A DNA stretch of 14,766 nucleotides from an uncultured Oscillospiraceae bacterium (GTDB lineage Bacteria > Bacillota > Clostridia > Oscillospirales > Ruminococcaceae): positions 1-14,766 of the forward strand of contig URFD01000032.1 of assembly GCA_900547015.1 (NCBI GenBank), in the 5' to 3' direction. Position 1 is the stretch's first letter, and each line of letters starts with the position of its first letter. Both the position numbers and the translations under genes were made by a program. The notes beneath the pieces were generated by a model. It was not told where the DNA came from. It saw only the letters and a program-made list of their open reading frames with translations, and searched no databases. Shown here in pieces: positions 6,761 through 13,529 of the stretch.

Positions 6761-7753
6761 ATGAAACGAACAACAAGGATGCAGCGGGTCTGCATTTGGA
6801 TGGCAGCGGTCATTTTGTGCGTTGCGCTGACGGGCTGCGGCATGAATCGGGAAAAGGCCCTTTCCCAGCTGGAGCAGGCGCTTGGACAAAGCGCAGAGAT
6901 GGACAGCGGAAGGGTGAGCGCCGAGCTGGAAATGGAGGTAGAGCTGGGAGCAGATGTCATCCCGATGAGCCTCAATCTGGAGGGAGCGTTTCGGGATGGG
7001 ATGCAGACCATGGCGCTCAAGCTGGACGGAGAAATCATGGGGCAAACGGTGGACACCCAAATTGATCAGCTGGACGGCAGCACCTACACGCTGGATGCTC
7101 AGAGCGGAAAATTCAGAAAATCTCCTGCCTCCGCCGATCAAACGAACTATCAGAAGCTGGTGACACTGGGACAGGAGGACATGACCGGCCTGTATCTGGA
7201 GGCGGCAAAGGCCGCGGAGGATTTTTCCTTTACCGAGGAGGAGCAGGGATTGCGGGTGCAGTTTACCGCACCGCAGGGCCAGCTGTCGGCAATCGAGGAG
7301 CAGGTGCGTACCATGATGCTCGAGGAGTTGATGCCACAACTCGAGGAGCAGATGAGAACCAGCGTGGAGCAGCAGGTTGCCGCTCTGCTGGAAAGCATGG
7401 GAGAAGCCCAGCCGGACAAGGAGCAGCTTTCCGAGCTGATTGACCAAAAGATTCAGATGGTGGTCCAGCTGGAGCGTCAGCTGTTCGAGTCGCTGAACTT
7501 TACCGAGCTGTCCTGCGATATGCTCATCGAGGATGGAACTATCAACGACCAGACGGTGGAAATGAAGCTGGAATTTAATCTGGGAGAGCTGGTGGACACC
7601 CTGGCTGCCGCGATGGGAACGCAGGCAGAGGGTGAAGTCCCACAGACCTGCGGGCTGAACATGAAGCTGCACAGCCTGATTACCGAGCGCAATCAGGACA
7701 TTTCGATTGATATGCCGGATTTTAGCAATCCGGATTTGCTGCTGGCAGAGTAA
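6761..7753 (+). CDS. Lipoprotein of unknown function with a central helical, Gln/Glu-rich segment
   Basis: The 330-residue product starts with a basic region, a hydrophobic stretch (about 11-23) and the lipobox LTGC, with Cys26 as the lipidated residue. It should therefore be anchored on the outer face of the cytoplasmic membrane. Residues about 51-125 and 247-318 alternate hydrophobic and polar residues (RVSAELEMEVELG, MQTMALKLDGEIMG, QTVEMKLEFNLGEL), which suggests beta-sheets. Residues about 173-246 look like a long amphipathic helix or coiled coil rich in Q and E. Two sheet halves resemble LolA/LppX-type lipoproteins in outline, but I cannot assign a family. The ATG at 6761 has AAAGGAG eight bases upstream. 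The in-frame region before it contains the promoter and so is not coding. The gene has its own promoter and a likely terminator. Confidence 0.85.
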   Translation: MKRTTRMQRVCIWMAAVILCVALTGCGMNREKALSQLEQALGQSAEMDSGRVSAELEMEVELGADVIPMSLNLEGAFRDGMQTMALKLDGEIMGQTVDTQIDQLDGSTYTLDAQSGKFRKSPASADQTNYQKLVTLGQEDMTGLYLEAAKAAEDFSFTEEEQGLRVQFTAPQGQLSAIEEQVRTMMLEELMPQLEEQMRTSVEQQVAALLESMGEAQPDKEQLSELIDQKIQMVVQLERQLFESLNFTELSCDMLIEDGTINDQTVEMKLEFNLGELVDTLAAAMGTQAEGEVPQTCGLNMKLHSLITERNQDISIDMPDFSNPDLLLAE

Positions 7754-7789
7754 AAAAGACCAACGATTCATCAGAAAATCATAGAAAAG

Positions 7790-7820
7790 CAGGGACGTTT
7801 CAAAGCGGCGTCCCTGTTTT
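7790..7820 (+). terminator. Probable terminator after the lipoprotein gene
   Basis: CAGGGACG (7790-7797) pairs with CGTCCCTG (7809-7816) around an 11-base loop, followed by TTTTCTT. The T run is short, so some readthrough into the pseudouridine synthase gene (ATG 7845) is possible. No separate promoter for that gene is clear. Confidence 0.7.
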
Positions 7821-7844
7821 CTTGCCTAAATCAGGAGGAACAGG

Positions 7845-8741
7845 ATGCGTACACTGCGATATGAAATCACCACAGAGCACGAGGGGCTGAATGTAGAACG
7901 GTATCTCAAACAGGTTCACGGCTATTCCAGTCGGACCATTGTCAAGCTCAAACACTATGAGAGGGGAATGTATCTCAACGGAGCACATACCCGAACCATC
8001 GACCTGCTTCGGGCAGGAGATGTGCTGGAAATCACCTTCCTCGACTCGCAGGAGCATGGGGTGGAGCATTTCATCCGCTCCAATCGTCAGGTCGAGGTGG
8101 TGTATGAGGACAGCGACTTGGTCGTTTTTAATAAGCCCTCCGGGATGCCCTGCCACCAGTCCTGCGGACACGCGGCGGACACCCTGGCAAATGTCTTTGC
8201 CGCCCACTGCGACCGGCTGGGGATGGATTTGATGTACCGACCGCTCAACCGCTTGGACCGCGACACCAGCGGGGCGGTGCTGGTTGCCAAAAACCGATTT
8301 GCGGCGGCAACCGTTACCAATAATTTCCACAAGACCTATCAGGCGATTCTGGACGGGGTTCCTCCCATGCAGGAGGGACGGGTAGATGCGCCGATTCGAC
8401 GGGAATTTCCGGAGGAAATGCGCCGCATTGTGGCGTCGGACGGACAGAGGGCGGTCACCAACTATCGGGTTTTGGCACAGAAGGACGGCTTGAGCTTGGT
8501 GGACTTTGTTTTGGAAACAGGGCGTACCCACCAGATTCGGGTTCACATGGCACACCTTGGCTGTCCGGTTTTGGGGGACGAGATGTACGGACGCAAAAGC
8601 GAACGAATCGGCAGGCAGGCGCTGCACTGTAGGATGATTTCCTTTCCACAGCCGGTCAGCCGAGAGGAGGTCACCGTCCATTGTCCTCTAATGCCGGATA
8701 TGGAAACATTATGCAAAGAATTGGGATTTCATAACAATTAA
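7845..8741 (+). CDS. RluA-family RNA pseudouridine synthase
   Basis: This 298-residue protein converts specific uridines in rRNA or tRNA to pseudouridine. The N-terminal part (about 13-65) resembles an S4-like RNA-binding domain (LNVERYLKQVHGYSSRTIVK). The catalytic domain shows VVFNKPSGMPCH (93-104) and the motif NRLDRDTSG (135-143), with catalytic Asp138. It ends with GRTHQIRVHMAHLGCPVLGD. The usual His before RLD is Asn here. The family includes RluA, RluC and RluD, and the target site cannot be chosen from sequence alone. The length and the N-terminal S4-like domain favour an RluD/RluC-like enzyme. AGGAGG is seven to eight bases upstream of the ATG. The gene is probably reached by readthrough from the lipoprotein gene. 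Confidence 0.93.
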   Translation: MRTLRYEITTEHEGLNVERYLKQVHGYSSRTIVKLKHYERGMYLNGAHTRTIDLLRAGDVLEITFLDSQEHGVEHFIRSNRQVEVVYEDSDLVVFNKPSGMPCHQSCGHAADTLANVFAAHCDRLGMDLMYRPLNRLDRDTSGAVLVAKNRFAAATVTNNFHKTYQAILDGVPPMQEGRVDAPIRREFPEEMRRIVASDGQRAVTNYRVLAQKDGLSLVDFVLETGRTHQIRVHMAHLGCPVLGDEMYGRKSERIGRQALHCRMISFPQPVSREEVTVHCPLMPDMETLCKELGFHNN

Positions 8742-8919
8742 AACGAATAACTATACATAAAATAAAATAATAACAGCAGAAAATCTGAGAAGGATTTCTG
8801 GAACAATCACCGCATACAGGAGAAAACCACCGAGAAAAGCGGAGAAAACTCAGGATAAGGCAAGAATGTCTTGTGGAAAGAATCCAAAAATAAACTGTAA
8901 AAGATGGCAAAATCGACAT

Positions 8920-8957
8920 AATGCACAAAAATACAATTTAGTGAATAAAATTTCAAA
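8920..8957 (+). promoter_or_regulatory. Tandem ARG-box-like operator (putative ArgR/AhrC sites)
   Basis: TGAATAAAATTTCA (8942-8955) differs from the ArgR core TGAATWWWWATTCA at one of 14 positions. TGCACAAAAATACA (8922-8935) matches it at 11 of 14. As 18-base boxes they occupy 8920-8937 and 8940-8957, two bases apart. That is the spacing known for paired ARG boxes, which bind an ArgR hexamer on one DNA face. They end seven bases before the -35 element, so either repression or activation is possible. AT-rich DNA raises the chance of a coincidental match. Confidence 0.45.
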
Positions 8958-8964
8958 AAATATC

Positions 8965-8992
8965 TTGATTTTGAGAAAATATTCCGTATAAT
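8965..8992 (+). promoter_or_regulatory. SigA-type promoter of the amino-acid ABC importer operon
   Basis: TTGATT (8965-8970) and TATAAT (8987-8992) are 16 bases apart. The inferred leader is about 57 bases, too short for a T-box or a typical amino-acid riboswitch. Confidence 0.78.
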
Positions 8993-9055
8993 AAGGACTG
9001 TACCCAATCGGGAAACAAGAACATGGTAATCAAAAAATAGATGGAGGAACGAAAA

Positions 9056-9814
9056 ATGAAACAGTTTTGGACAGTCCTGATGTGTGCAGCAATGACGCTG
9101 TCGATGGCAGCCTGTGGTTCGGACAGCGCTTCCGCAAAAAATGATGACAAGATTTATGTCGGTACCGAAGCGGGCTTTGCTCCGTATGAGTATATGTCCG
9201 GCGACCAGGTGGTCGGCGTCGATATGGATATTGCGCAGGCAATCGCAGACGCACTGGGCAAGGAGCTGGTGATTAAGAACATGGACTTCGACGGTGCGCT
9301 CAATGCGGTCCAGCAGGGTCAGGTCGACTTTGTGGCAGCCGGAGTTTCGGTGGATGAGGAACGCCAGAAGGTCATGGATTTCTCCCACAACTATGTGGAT
9401 TCCAGCGATGTAGTCATCGTCAATGCAAGCGCTGATACAGTCAAGACCAACGAGGACATCGCCGACAAAATCGTGGGTGTCCAGCAGGGAAACATCGCAG
9501 ATATCTGGATGACCAACAACTACCCGGATGCTCAGGTAAAACGCTACACCAAGTTTGTGCAGGCGGCAGAGGATTTGAAAAACAATAAAATCGATGCAAT
9601 CGTCATGGACCTGTACCCGGCACAGGAGCTGGTTGCCACCAATCCGGAGCTGAAGATTCTGGACGAGGAAAATCCGGTCTTTGTAGACCAGTATGCGATT
9701 GCCGTTAAAAAGGGAAATCAGGAGCTGCTCGACCAGATTAACGAGGTAATCGACCAGCTGATTGCGGACGGCAAGATCGAGGAATTTACCGCAAAGCACG
9801 CAAACGCAAACTAA
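9056..9814 (+). CDS. Amino-acid ABC transporter substrate-binding lipoprotein (polar amino-acid family, SBP_bac_3)
   Basis: The 252-residue protein is the extracellular receptor of an amino-acid importer. It has a lipoprotein signal ending in MAAC, with Cys20 as the lipidated residue. The mature domain follows the family-3 pattern: GTEAGFAPYEY (36-46), GVDMDIAQAIA (54-64), and Asp-Glu-Glu-Arg at 100-103, where Arg103 is the position that binds the ligand carboxylate. The C-terminal lobe ends with GNQELLDQINEVIDQLIADGKIEEF. The ligand cannot be read with certainty. The ARG-box-like operator upstream points to arginine or another basic amino acid. The ATG at 9056 follows GGAGG by eight bases, and the ATG at 9041 overlaps that binding site and is rejected. 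It is first in a three-gene operon. Confidence 0.94.
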   Translation: MKQFWTVLMCAAMTLSMAACGSDSASAKNDDKIYVGTEAGFAPYEYMSGDQVVGVDMDIAQAIADALGKELVIKNMDFDGALNAVQQGQVDFVAAGVSVDEERQKVMDFSHNYVDSSDVVIVNASADTVKTNEDIADKIVGVQQGNIADIWMTNNYPDAQVKRYTKFVQAAEDLKNNKIDAIVMDLYPAQELVATNPELKILDEENPVFVDQYAIAVKKGNQELLDQINEVIDQLIADGKIEEFTAKHANAN

Positions 9815-9830
9815 TCTGAACGAACCTGGT

Positions 9831-9888
9831 CAGCAGCAGGCGGATAAGCACGTCTGCTGCTGCGTTGTGTCCGGCAAACAGCAGCCGG
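9831..9888 (+). other. Intercistronic hairpins between the binding protein and permease genes
   Basis: A 12-base-pair stem joins CAGCAGCAGGCG (9831-9842) with CGTCTGCTGCTG (9851-9862), with one G-U pair and an eight-base loop. A smaller stem joins CCGGC (9871-9875) with GCCGG (9884-9888). No T run follows, so it is not a full terminator. Such structures after the first gene often protect the upstream mRNA from 3' decay, so that more binding protein than permease is made. That role here is inferred. Confidence 0.6.
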
Positions 9889-9910
9889 AAGGGAAAGGAA
9901 CGGTGTCATC

Positions 9911-10615
9911 TTGAACGGGATTCTCAAGTTGGGCCAGCGGTTTTACAGCGCATTTTTTGCCGACAACCGCTATCTGGCATATCTGGAGGGCGTGAAGAAC
10001 ACCCTCATCATTTCGCTGTTTGCCGTTTTGCTCGGTGTGCTCATCGGGGTTCTGGTAGCGGTGGTCAAGTATGTTGCGAAGGAAAACAAAAATCCGCTGC
10101 TCGGTCTGCTCGACCGCTTCTGCAGATTGTATGTGACCGTGATTCGTGCGACACCGGTCTACCTGCAAATTTTCATTATCGCCAACCTCATCTTCACCGC
10201 GCGCGACATGGAGCTGTATGCGGCCATCACCTGCTTCGGCATCAACTCGGGAGCCTATGTTTCGGAAATCATCCGCGCCGGCATCGAGTCGATTGATCGC
10301 GGACAGTTTGAGGCAGGCCAGAGCTTGGGACTGAGCCATGGAACCATTATGAAATCAATCATCCTGCCGCAGGCGGTCAAAAATATCCTCCCGGCATTGG
10401 GCAACGAGTTCATCACCCTGATTAAGGAAACGGCGGTTGCCGGAGCGATTGCCGTGACCGATGTGACCAAGGCTGCCCAGTACATCGGCTCCAGAACCTG
10501 GGATGTCCTGCCTCCGCTGTTTATCGCCGCAGGCATCTATCTGGTCATCGTGTTGGGATTGACCAGACTGCTCAATATCTTTGAAAGGAGATTGGCTGCA
10601 AGTGATCACCACTAA
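9911..10615 (+). CDS. Amino-acid ABC transporter permease (HisM/GlnP family)
   Basis: The 234-residue protein is the membrane channel subunit, probably working as a homodimer because only one permease gene is present. The hydrophobic segments fall at about 30-53, 68-97, 104-122, 170-190 and 200-222. The EAA loop that contacts the ATPase is clear at 134-155: EAGQSLGLSHGTIMKSIILP, followed by QA. Before it comes IRATPVYLQ, typical of the HEAT-less polar amino-acid permeases. The start is TTG at 9911 with AAAGGA 11 bases upstream. There is no better ATG or GTG that keeps the N-terminal amphipathic region. The gene lies 96 bases after the binding protein gene and overlaps the ATPase gene by 14 bases. 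Confidence 0.93.
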   Translation: MNGILKLGQRFYSAFFADNRYLAYLEGVKNTLIISLFAVLLGVLIGVLVAVVKYVAKENKNPLLGLLDRFCRLYVTVIRATPVYLQIFIIANLIFTARDMELYAAITCFGINSGAYVSEIIRAGIESIDRGQFEAGQSLGLSHGTIMKSIILPQAVKNILPALGNEFITLIKETAVAGAIAVTDVTKAAQYIGSRTWDVLPPLFIAAGIYLVIVLGLTRLLNIFERRLAASDHH

Positions 10616-11324
10616 GAATTTAACCAAAAGCTATGGAAAGACGCAGGTGCTGTGCGGCATCAGCGAGACCATCGAAAAAGGGGAAAAGGTCGTGGTAATC
10701 GGTCCGTCCGGTTCGGGAAAATCGACCTTCCTGCGCTGCCTGAATCTTTTAGAGGTGCCGACCGGCGGAGAAATCTGGTTTGAGGGAAACAACATCACCG
10801 CGCCGGGCTGCGATATTCAGAAGGTCCGCCGCAAGATGGGAATGGTGTTCCAGCAGTTTAACCTCTTTCCGCACATGACCGTCCTTCAGAATATCACCTT
10901 TGCTCCGGTTAAATTGGGGCTGATGAGCCAGAAGGAGGCGGAGCAGAAGGCGCGTGAGCTGTTGAGTAGGATTGGTCTGCCGGACAAGGAGGGCGCTTAT
11001 CCGGCACAGCTCTCCGGCGGACAAAAGCAACGAATTGCAATCGTGCGCTCGCTGGCGATGAATCCGGATGTGATGCTGTTCGATGAGCCGACCTCCGCAC
11101 TGGACCCGGAGATGGTCGGAGAGGTTTTGCAGCTGATGAAGGAGCTGGCAGAGGACGGCATGACCATGGTGGTTGTGACCCATGAGATGGGCTTTGCCAA
11201 AGAGGTCGCAACCCGAGTGATGTTCATCGATGAGGGTGTGGTAAAGGAGCAGGCTCCGCCGGAGGAGTTCTTCTCGAACCCGAAGGATGCCCGCCTGCGG
11301 GAATTTTTGTCCAAGGTTTTATAA
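10602..11324 (+). CDS. Amino-acid ABC transporter ATP-binding protein (GlnQ/HisP family)
   Basis: The 240-residue ATPase powers the importer. Visible motifs are Walker A GPSGSGKST (34-42), the Q-loop at 84-85 in FQQFNLFPHMTVLQN, the ABC signature LSGGQKQR (137-144), Walker B VMLFDE (157-162), the D-loop SALDPE, and the switch His194 in VVTHEMGFA. The length and these motifs are standard for polar amino-acid uptake ATPases. I chose GTG at 10602 because AAAGGAG at 10584-10590 lies 11 bases before it and the protein then begins MITTKNLTKSYG, as in homologues. A TTG at 10581 would overlap the binding site. The start overlaps the permease end, which implies coupled translation. Confidence 0.96.
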   Translation: MITTKNLTKSYGKTQVLCGISETIEKGEKVVVIGPSGSGKSTFLRCLNLLEVPTGGEIWFEGNNITAPGCDIQKVRRKMGMVFQQFNLFPHMTVLQNITFAPVKLGLMSQKEAEQKARELLSRIGLPDKEGAYPAQLSGGQKQRIAIVRSLAMNPDVMLFDEPTSALDPEMVGEVLQLMKELAEDGMTMVVVTHEMGFAKEVATRVMFIDEGVVKEQAPPEEFFSNPKDARLREFLSKVL

Positions 11325-11325
11325 G

Positions 11326-11361
11326 AAAAAGGCTTCCGAAAAAAATTCGGAAGCCTTTTTT
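11326..11361. terminator. Strong bidirectional terminator
   Basis: GGCTTCCGAA (11331-11340) pairs with TTCGGAAGCC (11346-11355) around AAAAA. The stem is extended by five A-T pairs (11326-11330 with 11356-11360) and has T runs on both strands. It closes the importer operon on the plus strand and the opposing membrane protein gene on the minus strand. Confidence 0.94.
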
Positions 11362-11377
11362 GCACAATAATATTTTT

Positions 11378-12163
11378 TTACTTGCTTTCGGAGAAGGCAT
11401 TGACCGAGAAGGCGATGCAGTACAGGGCAATCGCCAAGGTCAGTCCCACATCCAAGAGAGGCAGGCTCATGGTGGAGAAGGCAGCGGCCTCACCGACGGT
11501 CAGGGTCAGTCCAAACAGACCGGCACAAAAGCCGAAGCCGTTGCTCCAGCGCACACCGCGCGCAAAGTCGATGTTGTTGAGGATGCGGCTCTGTCCCAGC
11601 AGGAAGAGGGTAAAGGAGAGCAGGCAGAGCAAATACAGGGTGCGCTCCGGCATACCGGCAATCTGCGGATAATCCCGGAACAGCTCAACGCAGGTAATCA
11701 AAGACCAGCTGACCGGGAGCAGGAAGGACATGGAGCCGCTGCGGTTGATGTTTTCCCGAAGGTAGCCAATACCCAGCCAGAGAAAGCTCAGCCCGCTCAG
11801 GAGGGAGAGCGGAACCAGCAGACCGGTCAGCAGGATGGTTCCAAACATTGCGCCGTCGAGCAGGGAGAGCAGAAAAAGCAGGTGGGTGACACCACTGCCA
11901 ATCATCGCAGTTCCCAGCAGGAAGGACAGAACGGCAAGAATTTTGGAATTGGAAATCGAGAAGGACAGCTGCTTCTGAATCACCTGAGAGAACAGGAGCA
12001 TCAGGACAGGAATCAGGAACAGCGCTCCGTAGAACAGGGTCGTCAGCAGAGTGGAGGACGAGAAAAATCCTGTCACAGGGTCCAGATTGGTCAGGCAAAG
12101 AAATCCATACAGTGGCAGACAGATGACTGCGCCGAGGATAAACAGCAGTTTCGTGATATTCAA
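11378..12163 (-). CDS. Polytopic membrane protein of unknown function
   Basis: I do not recognise this 261-residue protein. It is very hydrophobic, with about seven or eight likely membrane segments (roughly 5-24, 40-61, 75-101, 106-133, 145-163, 174-192, 208-227 and 236-256). There are no obvious catalytic or nucleotide-binding motifs and no signal peptide beyond the first segment. A polar loop with GMPERTLYL (170-178) and another with LNNIDFARGVRWSNGF (195-210) are possible family markers. The start is TTG at 12163, with AAAGAGG nine bases upstream on the minus strand. It is a single-gene unit, convergent with the importer operon and divergent from spoIID. A sensor, transporter accessory or sporulation-related role cannot be chosen from what I see. 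Confidence 0.78.
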   Translation of the reverse strand: MNITKLLFILGAVICLPLYGFLCLTNLDPVTGFFSSSTLLTTLFYGALFLIPVLMLLFSQVIQKQLSFSISNSKILAVLSFLLGTAMIGSGVTHLLFLLSLLDGAMFGTILLTGLLVPLSLLSGLSFLWLGIGYLRENINRSGSMSFLLPVSWSLITCVELFRDYPQIAGMPERTLYLLCLLSFTLFLLGQSRILNNIDFARGVRWSNGFGFCAGLFGLTLTVGEAAAFSTMSLPLLDVGLTLAIALYCIAFSVNAFSESK

Positions 12164-12206
12164 CTAAAAAAACCTCTTTCCATTGTCAAACTCAAAGCAA
12201 CGCCCA

Positions 12207-12225
12207 TCCGAAAACGGAGGGCTCA
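12207..12225 (-). other. Small hairpin in the leader of the membrane protein gene
   Basis: CCC-(A)-TCCG and CGGA-GGG pair around AAAA, with one bulged base. It lies about 45 bases upstream of the TTG start on the minus strand. It has no T run and no known function. Confidence 0.3.
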
Positions 12226-12305
12226 ATGTGTCCATTCTACCATGTTTGGCGGGTTTTGTATAGTCTCAAACATCGGATTCGCCCGGGAAACTGCGGGACA
12301 CGCAG

Positions 12306-12335
12306 TCATAGCGCCGGAGGGGTGCAGCATATATT
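12306..12335 (+). promoter_or_regulatory. Possible SigmaE-type promoter of spoIID
   Basis: CATATATT (12328-12335) matches the SigmaE -10 consensus CATACAHT at most positions. TCATAGC (12306-12312) resembles the SigmaE -35 motif, with a 15-base spacer. The distance to the start codon (36 bases) fits. SpoIID genes are known members of the mother-cell SigmaE regulon. No good SigA promoter is visible in this gap. Confidence 0.4.
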
Positions 12336-12370
12336 GGGACAGAAATCAAAAATGAGGAAGGGGAATCGGG

Positions 12371-13426
12371 ATGCGAATCAGGACGATGGCGGTGCTGGCA
12401 GTGTTGGCGGCTGTGTGTTTGGCAGTTCTTCCGGTGCTGTTTGTCCGGAAGCCTCAGGAGAGCGGAGAACCTCAGTTGGAGCAGGAGCAGCTTCGGCCTT
12501 TGGAGCCCAAACAACCGGAGGAGGCGGAGCCTTCTCATCAAGACGGGTCAGTGGAGTGGGAACCGTTCCTGATTCAGGACAGAAGCACCGGAGCCATCGA
12601 ACGGGTGGAGGTGCGGGACTATGTGCTGGGTGCGCTCTGTGCCGAGATGCCGCCGGTGTTCGACAGCGAAGCGCTCAAGGCGCAGGCGGTCAGCGCACAT
12701 ACTTGGGCGTTGTATTGTCAGAACAGCGCCAAAAGCGCAGGCAGGGAATTTGACTTTTCGGCTGACCCGAGCCACTGGCAGGGATATGTCACCGAGGAGC
12801 AGGTGCGAGAGCGGTTTGGAGATTCCTTTGAGCAGTATTGGGGAAAGCTCAGTCGGGCGGCGGAATCGGTCTGGCAGGAAATCGTGGTCGATTCCGAGCA
12901 GCAGCCAATCGTAGCGGCCTACCATGCCATCAGCTCCGGAAGGACAGAATCGGCAGAAAATGTTTGGGGCAATCCGTTGCCCTATCTGACCCCGGTGGAC
13001 AGCAAAGGGGACATTCACGCGCAGGGCTACGAGAAAACGGTGTCCTTTTCGCAGGAGGAGCTGAGGGCAAAGCTGTCCTTGGCGCAGCCGGCCCCGAAGC
13101 TGGAAGGAGACCCCGGCGATTGGATTGCCGTTCTGGAGCGTTCGCCCTCCGGCTATGTCACACTGGTGCAGGTCGGAGACCAACAGATGAGCGGAATCGA
13201 GCTTCGGGAGCTGCTGGGCCTGCGCTCATCGGATTTTGAGCTGTCGGAGCAGGAGGAGGGTATTGCAATCACGACCTGCGGATATGGGCACGGCGTGGGG
13301 CTCAGCCAATATGGAGCGGACTATTTGGCGCGTCAGGGGATGGATTATCGGGAAATTCTCGAGCATTATTATCCGGGCGCTGTCGTTGTCGAGAGAGCAA
13401 AAGCGGATTTTCGGGAAAATCGTTGA
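12371..13426 (+). CDS. spoIID: Stage II sporulation protein D, peptidoglycan lytic transglycosylase
   Basis: SpoIID cuts peptidoglycan glycan strands, with SpoIIM and SpoIIP, so the mother-cell membrane can engulf the forespore. The 351-residue protein has one N-terminal membrane segment (about 6-25), a Glu/Pro-rich linker (29-60), and the SpoIID domain: VRDYVLGALCAEMPPVF (81-97) with probable catalytic Glu92. SEALKAQAVSAHTWAL follows, then SSGRTESAENVWG (188-200), PYL, and GYGHGVGLSQYGA (304-316). The length is close to B. subtilis SpoIID. The ATG follows AGGAAGGGG by about seven bases, and another upstream ATG at 12352 is out of frame. In C. difficile SpoIID, cysteines and histidines near this region bind zinc. 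Here the aligned ADPSHWQGY stretch keeps His135 but has no cysteine. spoIIM and spoIIP are not in the window. Confidence 0.92.
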   Translation: MRIRTMAVLAVLAAVCLAVLPVLFVRKPQESGEPQLEQEQLRPLEPKQPEEAEPSHQDGSVEWEPFLIQDRSTGAIERVEVRDYVLGALCAEMPPVFDSEALKAQAVSAHTWALYCQNSAKSAGREFDFSADPSHWQGYVTEEQVRERFGDSFEQYWGKLSRAAESVWQEIVVDSEQQPIVAAYHAISSGRTESAENVWGNPLPYLTPVDSKGDIHAQGYEKTVSFSQEELRAKLSLAQPAPKLEGDPGDWIAVLERSPSGYVTLVQVGDQQMSGIELRELLGLRSSDFELSEQEEGIAITTCGYGHGVGLSQYGADYLARQGMDYREILEHYYPGAVVVERAKADFRENR

Positions 13427-13452
13427 CATCAAAACGGAGGATGTGCTATCAT
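13423..13452 (+). promoter_or_regulatory. SigA-type promoter of the arsR-family gene
   Basis: TTGACA (13423-13428) and TATCAT (13447-13452) are 18 bases apart, and TGC just before the latter makes an extended -10. The -35 element overlaps the spoIID stop codon. The start codon is 78 bases downstream of the -10, so the leader is about 70 bases. Confidence 0.75.
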
Positions 13453-13471
13453 AAAAAGACATCGATGATTG

Positions 13472-13512
13472 CGATACAAGGAGGCTCGGCCGTCCCGACC
13501 GAGGCTGTATCG
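13472..13512 (+). promoter_or_regulatory. Inverted repeat and stem-loop in the arsR leader (possible operator)
   Basis: CGATACA (13472-13478) is the exact complement of TGTATCG (13506-13512). An inner stem pairs CTCGG (13485-13489) with CCGAG (13499-13503). It lies after the promoter and before the ArsR-family start. ArsR/SmtB repressors bind inverted repeats near their own promoters, but their usual half-sites are closer together. It may instead be an RNA structure. Confidence 0.4.
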
Positions 13513-13529
13513 AGAAGGGGAACCAAAGC

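Larger units (their letters stand above)
8742..9055 (+). other. AT-rich gene-free region upstream of the amino-acid ABC importer
   Basis: These 314 bases have no convincing gene. They contain a weak hairpin at about 8777-8801 (CAGAAA-ATC with GATTTCTG, no T run), so termination after the pseudouridine synthase is unclear. Two ARG-box-like sequences lie at 8920-8957 and the importer promoter at 8965-8992. The A+T content is visibly higher than in the flanking genes. A 41-codon open frame at 8866-8991 runs through the operator and -10 box and is rejected. Confidence 0.6.

Noticed and set aside
6671..7771. A 366-codon open frame on the minus strand across the lipoprotein gene
   Set aside because: It lies antisense to a gene with a clear promoter, ribosome binding site and lipobox. 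The translation is His/Leu/Gln-rich with no domain pattern, as expected from a shadow frame.
7800..8681. A 293-codon open frame opposite the pseudouridine synthase
   Set aside because: It is antisense to a gene with intact catalytic motifs.
8866..8991. A 41-codon frame in the AT-rich gap
   Set aside because: It has only a weak ribosome binding site and contains the ARG-box-like sites and the importer's -35 and -10 elements.
11360..12355. A 331-codon open frame on the plus strand opposite the membrane protein
   Set aside because: The plus-strand product is Gln/Glu/Gly-rich and runs out of the terminator. The minus-strand product has clear membrane segments and a ribosome binding site.
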